Below, piece after piece: positions 7,777-17,792 of a stretch of DNA of 32,740 nucleotides; position 1 is the first letter of the stretch; each line of letters starts with the position of its first letter. Position numbers and translations under genes: made by a program. Under the pieces are notes generated by a model that did not search any database, had not been told where the DNA came from, and saw nothing but the letters and a program-made list of their open reading frames with translations. Origin of the DNA: Prolixibacteraceae bacterium (GTDB lineage Bacteria; Bacteroidota; Bacteroidia; Bacteroidales; Prolixibacteraceae); contig JABGRN010000029.1 in the NCBI GenBank assembly GCA_018648265.1, forward strand, positions 1 to 32,740, written 5' to 3'.

Positions 7777-9690
7777 ATGTTAAATAAATCAATTGCTTAT
7801 CGCTTAAGTATCTATGTTTCCCTGGCAGTAATAAGTGTTTTTATAACATTTATTGTAATAAATTACTATTTCAACAAAAAACTACTAAAAGAAAATATTG
7901 AGAACGAAGCCATCGGAAAAAGTTCGGAAATAATTATGAAAGTAGAGAAATATGTTGTTTCTACAGAAGAAATAACTTCGAATATTTCGGAACAAATAGT
8001 TTTTTACGGACAAAATAACAATGCTGAATTGCTGGTTTCAACTTTAATGGGGAAATACAAATTTTTAAATGCAATTTATGTTAATATCGATTCTGGTGTT
8101 CCAAATTTAGAATATCGTAATTACATGGTATTCAGAGATAAAGATTCCATTATTTTTAAAAAAGATATTAAAACTTTATATCATTGTGAGGCTGAAGAAA
8201 AAATAATCGATCAAATTAAGAACAAGACTATAACTTCGTGGACAGAACCTTTCTTATGTCCTGAAAATCAAAATGTTGTTGTATCTTTTTATTCACCAAT
8301 CAAGTTTATTAACAAAAACAATAATATTTCGGTTATCGGGGAAGTAATTTGTGAATTGTCGTTACATAATTTAAACGACTCGGTAAACTCAATAAAAATA
8401 GGGGATGAGGGTAGGGGTTTTGCCTTTTTAGTTTCCAAAAATGGCAATTACATTACACATCCCCGTAAAGAATTGATATTAACTCAAAACATATTTACTA
8501 TTTCTGACGATATTTATGATAAAGAAAAAACAAATTTTATAGATATTTTAGGCCTTAAATTAACCGGCTCAATGATTGCTTATCCCGAAACACTGGGATC
8601 TGAAAAAAGTTGGATTTATTATACACCCATTAAGGAAATTGAATGGTCACTAATATTTGTTATGCCTTACAACGAGTTATATGAAAATTTGTATTTATCG
8701 TTATTAAAAATGTTGCTTTTTTCTGTTCTGGGAATTCTAGTAATATTTTTAATTGTTACATACATTACCAACAAACTTATTGAACCATTAAGCACTGTTA
8801 CATCACAATTAGAAAAATTCAGCAGCCTTCCTAATCAAAATATAAATGGCACTTTAAATGAAGTAAAATTAGTCTCTCAAAGCCTAAATTATTTAAAGTC
8901 GAGGCAAGAAAAATACCTTGCAAATCAAAAACAGGAACAGTTAAAAAATCATCAGCTAAAGGAAGATTTATTGTTAGCTTCAGAAGTTCAAATGAGTTTA
9001 ATAAAAATGGATTTCCCGGCATTTCTCGATATTAATGAGATTGATTTATTCGCCACTTACAAACCTGCCAAGGTGGTTAGCGGTGATTTATTTGATTACT
9101 TTTTTATTGATAATGATAATCTTTTATTTACTATTGGAGATGTTTCGGGCAAAGGTATCCCGGCTGCAATTTTTATGAGTGTTGCCCAAACTATTATAAA
9201 AAATAATGCTGTTGTGAAAAAGGCAAAAACTATTGTAAATAAAACTAATGCAGAATTATTTACCAGTAATATGCACCAATTTTTCCTTACACTTTTTCTT
9301 GGAATATTTAATGTAAAAACGGGTGTTTTAAATTATTGCAACGCGGCACATACTTCCACTTTTATTTTAAAATCAAATGGAAATATTTATGAATTAAACA
9401 AGTCGCATGGTTTACCCTTGGGATTGTACCCTGACAAGAAATATTCTGATTCGACAGTTTCTATTGAGAAAGGAGATTCAATTATATTATTCACCGATGG
9501 GGTTACAGAACTCGAAGATGGAAATAAATTACATTTTGGTGACGAAAGGTTTAAAGAAAATGTTAGCCAACTTACAGGTTTAAAGCCCAAAGAAATGATA
9601 AAAAGTATAGAAAAAAGCCTGGATATTTTTAAGGGTGAAGCCATACAAAGTGACGATTTGACCCTTTTGATCCTTAAATATAATTCATAA
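7777..9690 (+). CDS. Membrane sensor with PP2C-type (SpoIIE/RsbU-like) serine phosphatase domain
   Basis: A 637-residue signalling protein. A first membrane helix spans about residues 6-30, followed by a periplasmic double-Cache-like sensor region (about 35-300) and a second helix near 310-330. A short HAMP-like/coiled linker follows, then a cytoplasmic SpoIIE phosphatase domain (about 410-637). Metal-binding acids are visible: D437 in VSGD, D455 in GDVSGKG, D574 in FTDGVTE, and D626/D627 in SDDLTLL. Such proteins usually dephosphorylate anti-sigma antagonists of the STAS family, but no STAS or RsbW-like gene lies nearby. An AGGAGG lies at 7752-7757, 19 bases before the chosen ATG and 13 before an in-frame TTG at 7771, so the start is uncertain by two codons. 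Confidence 0.88.
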   Translation: MLNKSIAYRLSIYVSLAVISVFITFIVINYYFNKKLLKENIENEAIGKSSEIIMKVEKYVVSTEEITSNISEQIVFYGQNNNAELLVSTLMGKYKFLNAIYVNIDSGVPNLEYRNYMVFRDKDSIIFKKDIKTLYHCEAEEKIIDQIKNKTITSWTEPFLCPENQNVVVSFYSPIKFINKNNNISVIGEVICELSLHNLNDSVNSIKIGDEGRGFAFLVSKNGNYITHPRKELILTQNIFTISDDIYDKEKTNFIDILGLKLTGSMIAYPETLGSEKSWIYYTPIKEIEWSLIFVMPYNELYENLYLSLLKMLLFSVLGILVIFLIVTYITNKLIEPLSTVTSQLEKFSSLPNQNINGTLNEVKLVSQSLNYLKSRQEKYLANQKQEQLKNHQLKEDLLLASEVQMSLIKMDFPAFLDINEIDLFATYKPAKVVSGDLFDYFFIDNDNLLFTIGDVSGKGIPAAIFMSVAQTIIKNNAVVKKAKTIVNKTNAELFTSNMHQFFLTLFLGIFNVKTGVLNYCNAAHTSTFILKSNGNIYELNKSHGLPLGLYPDKKYSDSTVSIEKGDSIILFTDGVTELEDGNKLHFGDERFKENVSQLTGLKPKEMIKSIEKSLDIFKGEAIQSDDLTLLILKYNS

Positions 9691-9716
9691 AAAAAAGGCC
9701 TGGAAATTCAGACCTT
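9689..9716 (-). terminator. Terminator between convergent phosphatase gene and clpC
   Basis: AAGGTCTG and CAGGCCTT (minus strand) pair with one mismatch, followed by eight T in the minus direction. It fits clpC best and may also serve the phosphatase gene. Confidence 0.65.
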
Positions 9717-9739
9717 AATATATATTCATAAAAAATATC

Positions 9740-12265
9740 TTAATTGCTAAGTTCTTTTCTATTTGTTAATATCCGCATTAAGAGTTTCTCATTTTTTTTA
9801 TCAAACCCTACCGAAATAGTATCACCTTCAGTAATCGAAGCTTTGATAATTATTTCGGCCATTTCATCTTCAAGGTATTTCTGAATAGCCCTTTTTAATG
9901 GCCTCGCCCCAAATTGAGGATCGAACCCTTTATCGGCAATAAAATCTTTGGCCGCCGCCGAAATTTTCAATTTATAATTTAACGATTCAACACGTTGGTA
10001 CAAACCCTGTAACTCAATATCAATAATCTGATGGATGTGTTTCTTTTCCAATGAATTAAATACTATTACATCGTCAATCCTATTCAGGAATTCAGGTGCG
10101 AATGCTTTTTTCAAAGCTTTTTGAATAACATACTTCGCATGTTCGTTTTCCTGTTCAGCTGTTTTATTGGTTGAGAACCCAACTCCGTGACCAAAATCTT
10201 TTAATTGACGTGAACCAATGTTCGAGGTCATAATAATTATGGTATTCTTAAAATCTACATTTCTTCCCAAACTATCGGTCAATTGCCCTTCGTCTAATAA
10301 TTGCAATAGCAGATGAAAAACATCTGGGTGCGCCTTTTCCATTTCGTCTAACAGTACAACAGAATATGGTTTTCTGCGTATTTTTTCTGTTAACTGCCCT
10401 CCTTCTTCATAACCAACATAACCTGGAGGCGCACCGACCAACCTGGATACAGAAAATTTTTCCATATATTCGCTCATGTCGATCCTGATTAACGAGTCTA
10501 AACTGTCGAACAAGTAAGTTGCTAATACTTTTGCCAGTTGGGTTTTTCCAACACCCGTTGGCCCAAGAAATACAAATGAACCAATCGGGCGGTTAGGATC
10601 TTTTAACCCGGCGCGGTTACGCATAATAGCTTTTACAATTTTTTGGATCGCTTCATCTTGACCGATAACCTTACCTTTTAAATCGGTTTTCATATTCATT
10701 AAACGAAGTCCTTCGGCTTGCGCAATTCGCTGAACTGGAACACCCGACATCATTGCCACAACTTCAGCAACTTTCTGTTCGTCAACCGTTTCCCTGTGGT
10801 TTACAAGTTCTTTCTCCCAGATTTCTTTTTCTTTTTCAAGAAGCTGTAAAAGATTTTTCTCCTTGTCCCTAAAATTTGCTGCCAATTCAAAATTTTGACT
10901 TTTTACAGCCGAAATTTTTTCGTCTTTTATATTTTCAATCTTCTCTTCCAGTTTAATAATTTTATCAGGGACATTAATGTTTGCTATATGAACTCTTGAA
11001 CCCGATTCATCCAAAGCATCAATTGCTTTGTCGGGTAAATACCTGTCAGAGATATATCGGGCAGTTAATTTTACACACGATTCCAATGCTTCTGGTGTAA
11101 AAATTACATTGTGGTGATCTTCGTACCGTCCTTTTATATTTTTGAGTATTTCTATTGTTTCATCAACAGAAGTTGGGTCAACCATAATCTTTTGAAACCT
11201 GCGTTCCAAAGCCCCGTCTTTTTCAATGTGTTGCCTGTATTCATCGAGTGTGGTAGCCCCAATGCACTGAATATCGCCACGTGCCAAAGCAGGTTTTAAC
11301 ATATTTGCTGCATCCAGCGATCCTGTAGCTCCACCAGCACCTACAATTGTATGAATTTCGTCAATAAAAAGAATTACATTGTTAACCTTTGTTAGTTCAT
11401 TTAAAATCGCTTTCATCCTTTCTTCAAACTGTCCACGATATTTGGTACCTGCAACTATCGATGCAATATCCAAACTTACCACTCGTTTGTCGAAAAGTAT
11501 CCGCGATACTTTTTTACTGATAATTCTTAATGCCAGGCCTTCAGCAATTGCCGATTTCCCGACACCTGGTTCACCTATTAAAATAGGGTTGTTCTTTTTT
11601 CTCCGACTCAGGATTTGTGCCAAACGTTCTATCTCTTTTTCCCTTCCTACAATTGGATCCAGGCTATTATCTTCTGCAAGTTTGGTAATATCGATACCAA
11701 AATTGTCAAGCACCGGTGTGTCCGATTTTGAAGGGGTCCCTTTTTTTGCACCTTGTCCACTGCCACCAGGGCCTTTAGAAAAAGATTCATTTGATTCGTC
11801 TTCACTTTCAGGAAAATCGGATTTTGCTTCGGGACCTTTATAATCTTGTAACTGCGATTTTATAATATAATAATTTACTCCAAATTCTGTCAGAAGTTGT
11901 GTTACCAGGCTTTCACTATCTTTTAGAATAGCCAAAAGAAGATGCCCACTGTTTGCTGTAGCACTTTTAAACGAGCGTGCTTCAAGATAAATAAGTTTAA
12001 GTGTTTTTTCTGCAGATTTCATCATTACTAAATCTGCCTTTTGATTTATCTCATTTTTAGTACGTATCTTCTTTTCGATTATTTGTTTAAGTTCGATTAA
12101 ACCTACACCCATATTCTCCAAAATATCAGTTGCAATTCCTTCGCCATCCCTTAATATTCCAAGAAATAAATGTTCCTGACCAATGTAATTGTTGCCCAAC
12201 CGAATGGCCTCTTCCCGGCTATAACCTATAATATCCTTTATTCTTGGTGAAAATTGTGAATCCAT
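9740..12265 (-). CDS. clpC: ATP-dependent Clp protease ATP-binding subunit ClpC
   Basis: An 841-residue AAA+ unfoldase that feeds substrates to ClpP. The N-terminal Clp-N repeats cover about 1-140 (EEAIRLGNNYIGQEHLFLG is typical). An acidic, Gly/Ser-rich linker (about 142-185) follows. AAA domain 1 has Walker A GEPGVGKS (231-238) and Walker B LFIDE (299-303). A short UVR/M domain near 415-460 contains FELAANFRDKEK, which marks ClpC rather than ClpB (whose middle domain is longer) or ClpA (which has none). AAA domain 2 has Walker A GPTGVGKT (568-575). Length matches ClpC. It is a single gene, divergent from gyrA across 266 bp. No McsA/B or CtsR genes are seen. Confidence 0.95.
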   Translation of the reverse strand: MDSQFSPRIKDIIGYSREEAIRLGNNYIGQEHLFLGILRDGEGIATDILENMGVGLIELKQIIEKKIRTKNEINQKADLVMMKSAEKTLKLIYLEARSFKSATANSGHLLLAILKDSESLVTQLLTEFGVNYYIIKSQLQDYKGPEAKSDFPESEDESNESFSKGPGGSGQGAKKGTPSKSDTPVLDNFGIDITKLAEDNSLDPIVGREKEIERLAQILSRRKKNNPILIGEPGVGKSAIAEGLALRIISKKVSRILFDKRVVSLDIASIVAGTKYRGQFEERMKAILNELTKVNNVILFIDEIHTIVGAGGATGSLDAANMLKPALARGDIQCIGATTLDEYRQHIEKDGALERRFQKIMVDPTSVDETIEILKNIKGRYEDHHNVIFTPEALESCVKLTARYISDRYLPDKAIDALDESGSRVHIANINVPDKIIKLEEKIENIKDEKISAVKSQNFELAANFRDKEKNLLQLLEKEKEIWEKELVNHRETVDEQKVAEVVAMMSGVPVQRIAQAEGLRLMNMKTDLKGKVIGQDEAIQKIVKAIMRNRAGLKDPNRPIGSFVFLGPTGVGKTQLAKVLATYLFDSLDSLIRIDMSEYMEKFSVSRLVGAPPGYVGYEEGGQLTEKIRRKPYSVVLLDEMEKAHPDVFHLLLQLLDEGQLTDSLGRNVDFKNTIIIMTSNIGSRQLKDFGHGVGFSTNKTAEQENEHAKYVIQKALKKAFAPEFLNRIDDVIVFNSLEKKHIHQIIDIELQGLYQRVESLNYKLKISAAAKDFIADKGFDPQFGARPLKRAIQKYLEDEMAEIIIKASITEGDTISVGFDKKNEKLLMRILTNRKELSN

Positions 12266-12477
12266 TTTTTTTAAAATTTTTCCTTTATCAACAAATATTG
12301 TTCCTAATAAGTTTAAATACTAAATTAGTGAAAAATCAACAGTAAAATATATTTTAACGGCACAAGTTATTAAATACAGAAAATAAAGCTGAATTATTGA
12401 CAGTTAATTTGTTAATATCTTCTCGTTACCATACGATTTAATCACTAAAAAATTGTCCTTTTGACAGATGATTTTAC

Positions 12478-12485
12478 TACTTTTG
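12478..12485 (+). promoter_or_regulatory. -7 box of the gyrA promoter
   Basis: TACTTTTG fits TAnnTTTG, 46 bases before the gyrA ATG. An ATTG at 12452-12455 could be the -33 element with a long 22-base spacer. Confidence 0.5.
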
Positions 12486-12531
12486 TGCCTCTTTTTGTAG
12501 CGATAATTTATTTTTTAAAAAGGTGATATAA

Positions 12532-15015
12532 ATGATTGAAGGTGAAAAAATTATCAGAATAAATATTGAGGAGCAGATGAAATCTGCTTACATTGATTAC
12601 TCCATGTCGGTTATAGTTTCGCGTGCATTGCCAGATGTACGTGATGGTTTGAAACCGGTTCATCGCAGGGTTTTATTTGGAATGAACGAATTGGGAATGT
12701 TCTCGAACAAACCCTATAAAAAATCAGCAAGGATTGTTGGGGAAGTTTTAGGTAAATACCACCCGCATGGCGATTCATCGGTATATTATGCAATGGTTCG
12801 AATGGCACAGGCTTGGTCCTTGCGTTACCCAATGATTGACGGACAAGGGAATTTTGGTTCGGTTGATGGGGATAGCCCGGCAGCAATGCGATATACAGAA
12901 GCCAGACTGGCAAAAATTGCCGAAGAAACTTTGGCCGATTTAGATAAAAATACGGTTGATTTTCAACCTAATTTTGATGAATCGTTAAATGAGCCGGTGG
13001 TTATGCCAACCAGGTTGCCACAATTAATTATTAATGGTGCTTCAGGTATTGCCGTGGGGATGGCCACAAACATGCCACCGCATAATTTATCCGACACAAT
13101 AGATGCAACTATTGCCTACATCGATAACAATGATATTTCTATTCAGGATATAATAGATATTATTATTGCCCCCGATTTTCCAACCGGTGGGATAATTTAT
13201 GGTTACGAAGGAGTGAAGGAAGCTTTCGAAACTGGGAGAGGGCGAATTGTTGTCCGCGCTAAAGCACACATCGAAAATGAGGGTGGAAGGGAAAAGATTG
13301 TAGTCACAGAAATCCCATACCTCGTAAATCGTGCCGAAATGATTCAGAAAACGGCAGATCTTGTTAACGATAAAAAGATTGAAGGTATTTCGAATGTAAA
13401 CGATGAATCGGATAGGGATGGAATGCGCGTTGTTTATGATTTGAAACGTGATGCCATGAGCAATGTTGTATTAAACAAGCTATACAAATACACTTCGTTA
13501 CAAACTTCGTTTAATGTCAATAATATTGCTTTGGTAAATGGCAGGCCTAAAATGCTAAATATCAAAGATCTGATTCGTTATTTTGTTGAACATCGTCACG
13601 AAGTAATTACACGACGTACACAATACGAACTCGAGCAGGCCGAAAAACGGGCTCATATTCTTGAAGGATTAATTATTGCAAGCGATAATATCGACGAAGT
13701 AATTTCTATAATCCGCTCTTCTTCAACTCCCGACGAAGCCAGGGAAAAGTTGATAAACCGTTTTGAATTAAGCGAAATACAGGCACGGGCGATTGTTGAA
13801 ATGAGATTAAGGCAATTAACCGGACTGGAGCAAGAAAAGTTACGAAAAGAATATGCTGAAATTATGCAGCAAATCGAACACCTTAATAAAATCCTGTCCG
13901 ATATTTCGTTGCGAATGGATATTATTAAAGAAGAACTCCTGGAAATTAAAAATAAATTTGGCGACAAAAGAAGGACTGAAGTTATACCTAATGCCGAAGA
14001 ATTTAATCCTGAAGATTTTTATGCTGATGAAGACATGGTAATTACAATTTCGCATTTGGGTTATTTAAAACGCACGCCACTTACTGAATTCCGCACACAG
14101 GGAAGGGGAGGGGTAGGATCGAAAGGCAGCACTACCCGCGACGAAGATTTCCTGGAACATATATTTATCGCATCGATGCATAATACTTTGCTACTTTTTA
14201 CCGAAAAAGGTAAATGTTTCTGGATGAAAGTTTATCAAATCCCTGAAGGAACCAGAACTTCAAAAGGGCGTGCAATGCAAAATATTTTAAATATCGAACC
14301 CGACGACAAAGTGCTTACTTTTATTAAAGTGAAAACTCTTGACGATGAAGAGTTTATTAATAACAACTATATAATTCTTGCTACCAAAAAGGGAATAATT
14401 AAAAAAACTACGCTCGAAGCGTACTCTCGTCCCCGCCAAAATGGAGTAAATGCGATTACAATTAAAGATGGGGATAAATTATTGGAAGCCCGTCTGACAA
14501 ATGGGGAAAGTGAAATAATGTTAGCGGTCCGCTCTGGTAAAGCAATTCGTTTTAACGAAAAAATTGTGAGGGCAATTGGAAGAACCGCATCGGGTGTACG
14601 TGGCATAACACGTAAAAATGAACAGGACGAGGTGATTGGCATGGTTTGTGTAAATGACGGAAATGAAGATATTCTTGTAATATCGGAAAATGGTTACGGA
14701 AAGCGTTCAAAGATTGATGATTACAGGGTTACCAACCGGGGTGGCAAAGGAGTAAAAACCATCAATGTTACTGAAAAAACAGGAAATCTTATTGCCATGA
14801 AAAGCGTATCAAACGAAAATGATTTAATGATAATTACGCAAAACGGCCTTACGATTCGCCTGGCTGTAAACACGGTGTCTGTTTTAGGAAGAGCGACTCA
14901 GGGAGTCAGATTAATTAATTTGAAAGAAGAAGATAGAATTGCTTCGGTTGCCCGGGTTACTATTGAAGATGCAGAGAGTGAAGAGGTTGAAAGTGAAGAA
15001 AATAACTTAGAATAA
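12532..15015 (+). CDS. gyrA: DNA gyrase subunit A
   Basis: An 827-residue subunit that breaks and rejoins DNA in the gyrase A2B2 complex. The winged-helix/tower region has the catalytic Tyr121 in [10 protein letters not shown]. The C-terminal beta-pinwheel carries the GyrA box QGRGGVG (from Q523), which separates gyrase from topoisomerase IV ParC. The quinolone-resistance region reads [15 protein letters not shown]: Ser82 matches E. coli Ser83, but Tyr86 sits where E. coli has Asp87. The C-terminus is acidic ([16 protein letters not shown]), as in many GyrA tails. It is a single gene with its own promoter, followed by a TPR gene that also has its own promoter. Confidence 0.97.
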   Translation: MIEGEKIIRINIEEQMKSAYIDYSMSVIVSRALPDVRDGLKPVHRRVLFGMNELGMFSNKPYKKSARIVGEVLGKYHPHGDSSVYYAMVRMAQAWSLRYPMIDGQGNFGSVDGDSPAAMRYTEARLAKIAEETLADLDKNTVDFQPNFDESLNEPVVMPTRLPQLIINGASGIAVGMATNMPPHNLSDTIDATIAYIDNNDISIQDIIDIIIAPDFPTGGIIYGYEGVKEAFETGRGRIVVRAKAHIENEGGREKIVVTEIPYLVNRAEMIQKTADLVNDKKIEGISNVNDESDRDGMRVVYDLKRDAMSNVVLNKLYKYTSLQTSFNVNNIALVNGRPKMLNIKDLIRYFVEHRHEVITRRTQYELEQAEKRAHILEGLIIASDNIDEVISIIRSSSTPDEAREKLINRFELSEIQARAIVEMRLRQLTGLEQEKLRKEYAEIMQQIEHLNKILSDISLRMDIIKEELLEIKNKFGDKRRTEVIPNAEEFNPEDFYADEDMVITISHLGYLKRTPLTEFRTQGRGGVGSKGSTTRDEDFLEHIFIASMHNTLLLFTEKGKCFWMKVYQIPEGTRTSKGRAMQNILNIEPDDKVLTFIKVKTLDDEEFINNNYIILATKKGIIKKTTLEAYSRPRQNGVNAITIKDGDKLLEARLTNGESEIMLAVRSGKAIRFNEKIVRAIGRTASGVRGITRKNEQDEVIGMVCVNDGNEDILVISENGYGKRSKIDDYRVTNRGGKGVKTINVTEKTGNLIAMKSVSNENDLMIITQNGLTIRLAVNTVSVLGRATQGVRLINLKEEDRIASVARVTIEDAESEEVESEENNLE

Positions 15016-15044
15016 TAATAAATAATTGAATTTTATATTTGTCA

Positions 15045-15075
15045 TTTGAAATAAAACATTATTCGTATATTTTTG
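15045..15075 (+). promoter_or_regulatory. Complete Bacteroidota promoter of the TPR gene
   Basis: TTTG (15045-15048), a 19-base spacer, then TATTTTTG (15068-15075) match the phylum consensus TTTG-N19-TAnnTTTG. Expected transcript start is about 15080, giving a leader of about 24 bases. It is the clearest promoter in the window. Confidence 0.75.
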
Positions 15076-15103
15076 TAAAAAATTAATTTTTAAATATTAA
15101 GTA

Positions 15104-16279
15104 ATGAAGAGAACAATAATTTTACTAACCTTGATTTTTGCTGTAACAGCAGTTTTTGCTCAGAAAGGTAAAGTTACCAGTGCCCAAAATCTAAAGGATA
15201 CTGGAAAATTGGATAAAGCATTTGAAACAATCGAACCAACAATTGACCCGGCAAACGAAAAATCGGAAAAAACGATAGGCTGGCCAAAAACCTGGGAAGT
15301 AAGAGGGGAAATCTTTCAAGCGATCTTTCAATCAGAAGACGAAAACATTAAAAAGTTGAGCGACGATCCGCTTACCGAAGCTTTATATTCTTATAAAAAG
15401 GCCCTGGAACTTGATGAAAAGGACAAGTTTGGGAAAAGTGTAAAAATTAAACTTACACTTATGACAAACGATTTAACAAATCAGGCCGTTGAAGCTTTCA
15501 ATAACGAAGATTATAAAGGAGCATTAAAATCGTTCGAACAAATAATGGACATCAATTCCATAGATATTGTTAAAGTCGATAATCCCGATGCTGTTGACAC
15601 AGTTATTATATTTAATGCAGGTTTGGCTGCGTACAATTCGGAAGATTACGACAAAGCAATAAAGTATTATGGCGAAGCCGCAACACATGGATACAATGGT
15701 GCACGCACTTTTAGTCTGATTGCCAATTCACACCAGTTAAACAAAGACACTTTAGCTGCACTGGAAGTTTTAAAAGAAGGTTTTGAAAAATACCCAACTG
15801 ATAACGGTGTTTTAACAAGCATGATCCAGATTTATTTAGATTTAAATAAAACGGAAGATGCAATGAAATACCTCGAAATGGCAATAGAGCAAGATCCAAA
15901 TAATTCAACTTATCATTTTGCTCAAGGTACTTTATACGAAAAATTGAATAACGAGGAAAAAGCGATCGAGACTTATGAAAAAGCAATTGCAGCAGATGGG
16001 GAATTTTTCAACTCACACTACAATTTAGGAGCGCTTTATTATAATAAAGGAGTTAAACAAATTGAAGTGGCCAACACAGTGGCACCGAATGAAAATGAAA
16101 AATATGAAGCTGAGCTTAAAAAGGCAGATATTTGGTTTGAAAAAGCAATTCCGTTTATGGAAAAATGCCAGGAACTAAATGCAGAAGATGAAATGACTTT
16201 GGAATCGCTTAAAAATTTATACTATCGTTTAAAAATGATGGATAAGTACAATGTGATACTTGAAAAATTAGGACAATAA
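15104..16279 (+). CDS. Exported tetratricopeptide-repeat protein
   Basis: A 391-residue protein with a clear signal peptide (MKRTIILLTLIFAVTAVFAQ, cut after the Ala-x-Ala-like end) and TPR repeats. TPR consensus residues appear in AGLAAYNSEDYDKAIKYYGEA, in YLEMAIEQDPNNSTYHFAQG and in LYEKLNNEEKAIETYEKAIA (about residues 165-310), with further degenerate helices at both ends. It probably acts as a periplasmic protein-protein scaffold. No catalytic residues or partner genes are seen, so no specific role can be given. It has its own promoter and is ended by a hairpin, and it is the last core gene before the accessory island. Confidence 0.88.
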   Translation: MKRTIILLTLIFAVTAVFAQKGKVTSAQNLKDTGKLDKAFETIEPTIDPANEKSEKTIGWPKTWEVRGEIFQAIFQSEDENIKKLSDDPLTEALYSYKKALELDEKDKFGKSVKIKLTLMTNDLTNQAVEAFNNEDYKGALKSFEQIMDINSIDIVKVDNPDAVDTVIIFNAGLAAYNSEDYDKAIKYYGEAATHGYNGARTFSLIANSHQLNKDTLAALEVLKEGFEKYPTDNGVLTSMIQIYLDLNKTEDAMKYLEMAIEQDPNNSTYHFAQGTLYEKLNNEEKAIETYEKAIAADGEFFNSHYNLGALYYNKGVKQIEVANTVAPNENEKYEAELKKADIWFEKAIPFMEKCQELNAEDEMTLESLKNLYYRLKMMDKYNVILEKLGQ

Positions 16280-16291
16280 ATATTTCAATGA

Positions 16292-16317
16292 AAAAGGAGG
16301 GTAAACACTCTCCTTTT
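16292..16317 (+). terminator. Terminator after the TPR gene
   Basis: AAAAGGAG and CTCCTTTT form an 8-bp stem with a 10-base loop, 12 bases after the stop. The stem's 3' arm itself ends in TTTT-C-TT. Confidence 0.7.
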
Positions 16318-16349
16318 CTTATGGAAATTCTATTTAACTTAATATCAAT

Positions 16350-16720
16350 TATAGGACAATTGTATTTATTTAATATTTTAGAATTCTATTGATAATACGC
16401 CCAGCTCTGCTGGTTTGCATAAAATAAGTTATCGCGGCTGTAAGTCCGATAACGGCAAAGATTTTATGTAAAAGTTTATACAGTGTTCCTTTGAATGTGT
16501 TTGCCCTATAATTAAATATTATGTCTGCTCCCGATCCTAGTTTTTGTGGTTTTTGTTTTTGCAAATCAAAACCTTACAAAACTAAGTTCGGGATTGCCTT
16601 CGCCAATCCGCTAAGGTAAATAGAACGCACAAAGGACACGCTTTAGAAAGTGCTAATCTGAATAACTGTACTAAAAAATAATTTCATGCAATTCTCAGAG
16701 ACTTAAGAATTCGTAGTTCT
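16350..16720. repeat. Left copy of the island-flanking direct repeat
   Basis: About 350 bp that recur, roughly three-quarters identical by eye, in the same orientation at about 21833-22190. Together the copies bracket the TA/CBASS island. Each copy holds two structures. One is nested stems: CATAAAAT/ATTTTATG (16418-16425/16461-16468) outside GTTATCG/CGATAAC (16428-16434/16447-16453). The other is a longer imperfect palindrome starting at TCCCGATC and ending at TTCGGGA (about 16528-16595). A 64-codon reading frame here is broken in the other copy, so I do not call a gene. Edges are approximate. It is non-coding; nature unknown. Confidence 0.75.
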
Positions 16721-17020
16721 CGTGGTATGGTTTTTCCTATAATTCGACACAATATTAATTTGCCGCACAGCCTCGATTTCTGATCGGGAGCTCACGCACA
16801 TTGCCATCGCGCATCAGCCGCACATCTAAAAATACAAAATCCCTCCCTAAAAAAGTTTTTAGCTTTTGTAGTTCGATTCATGTTTTGTGCTTTTAATGCG
16901 CAACAGTACAACAATTTTTAAGATGTATGTTAGTTAACATAATTGTTGTATAGACAAAAACTGTTGCACACTTGCCTAAACGGTGTTACTATAAAACGGT
17001 ATGATAAATTTTTGTTCTTG
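16721..17020. other. Gene-free stretch with a large bulged hairpin
   Basis: No credible gene. The first 180 bases hold nothing I recognise. At 16900-16967 the left arm GCAACAGTACAACAATT pairs with AATTGTTGT (16941-16949) and then, after a 10-base bulge on one side only, with ACTGTTGC (16960-16967). The loop contains the palindrome GTTAAC. This could be a folded recombination site or a structured 3' end. It does not fit the integron attC core consensus. Confidence 0.5.
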
Positions 17021-17779
17021 TTAGATATTCTTACTAGAATAATATTTAAAAAACCAATCAGGTACAATACCTTGATCAATTTTATCCCATTTTTTATGTC
17101 TGTCTTTATCTAACTTGAAATGTGCAAACATTGATTGTTTACCAACTCCATTTTCTGAATTATCAAAGTAAAATGCTTGATAAGAATATTGAGATGCTTC
17201 ATGAAGCAAATCCATTGATCTATAATATCTATTTACAATCTTATCTTCCGGGACAGGATGCCCTCCTTGTTCTACCCTAACCTTAATCCGGTATTTATTG
17301 ATTTCAGGCGATTTAGTTGAAACAAAATATAAATAAACTTTGTAACCAGCTTCAACTGCTTCTTTCATTATATCTACCTTGCTTTCATGTGAAAAAACTG
17401 TCTCAAACGAGAATTTCTTTTTTTCTTGCAACAATTTCTTTCTTAGGACATGTGCCATGATTTGAGCAATGTATTCATCAGCCGCAGGTTTGGTAAGATA
17501 AATGATATTCCGTGTAATTCTAAACGATGATATAAACTGTTCTTCTGAAAATTTTTCTCCAATTAATCCAGAATCCAACGATATCGCTACGAACTCGTCT
17601 TGAGAAATAACTATTTTATATTTTTTAAAAGAAATATTCCCTTTCTGAAGATCCCTTGCAATAAGGTCTGCATTTACATAAATACCAAAATCGACTGGGA
17701 TACCATTTACTTTATGGGATCGAACAGAATTGATTATTGTGCTTTTACCAGAACCATTTGGCCCGGCAAACACTCTCAT
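17021..17779 (-). CDS. Zeta-toxin-like P-loop kinase
   Basis: About 252 residues from the ATG at 17779; an alternative TTG start at 17800 would add seven residues and overlap the upstream gene by 8 bp. The protein opens directly on a Walker A loop, FAGPNGSGKST. It continues with NADLIARDLQ, the SFETVFSHESK segment and an arginine-rich RVEQGGHPVPEDKIVNRYYRS region, the pattern of zeta-toxin/COG4185 kinases. Known zeta toxins phosphorylate UDP-N-acetylglucosamine and block wall synthesis; members of this branch are poorly characterised. It follows a small antitoxin-like gene on the same strand, so I read a type II toxin-antitoxin pair inside the defence island. Confidence 0.78.
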   Translation of the reverse strand: MRVFAGPNGSGKSTIINSVRSHKVNGIPVDFGIYVNADLIARDLQKGNISFKKYKIVISQDEFVAISLDSGLIGEKFSEEQFISSFRITRNIIYLTKPAADEYIAQIMAHVLRKKLLQEKKKFSFETVFSHESKVDIMKEAVEAGYKVYLYFVSTKSPEINKYRIKVRVEQGGHPVPEDKIVNRYYRSMDLLHEASQYSYQAFYFDNSENGVGKQSMFAHFKLDKDRHKKWDKIDQGIVPDWFFKYYSSKNI

Positions 17780-17792
17780 TCTTAAAACTTCT

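Noticed and set aside
11379-11843. 154-codon plus-strand frame inside clpC
   Set aside because: It is the reverse shadow of the conserved first AAA domain of ClpC.
16370-16564. 64-codon reading frame on the minus strand
   Set aside because: It lies wholly in the direct repeat; the second copy has a one-base difference that breaks the frame, while base-paired stems are preserved.
16900-16967. Integron attC site
   Set aside because: The arms fold well but the ends do not match RYYYAAC/GTTRRRY, and no integron integrase is in the window.
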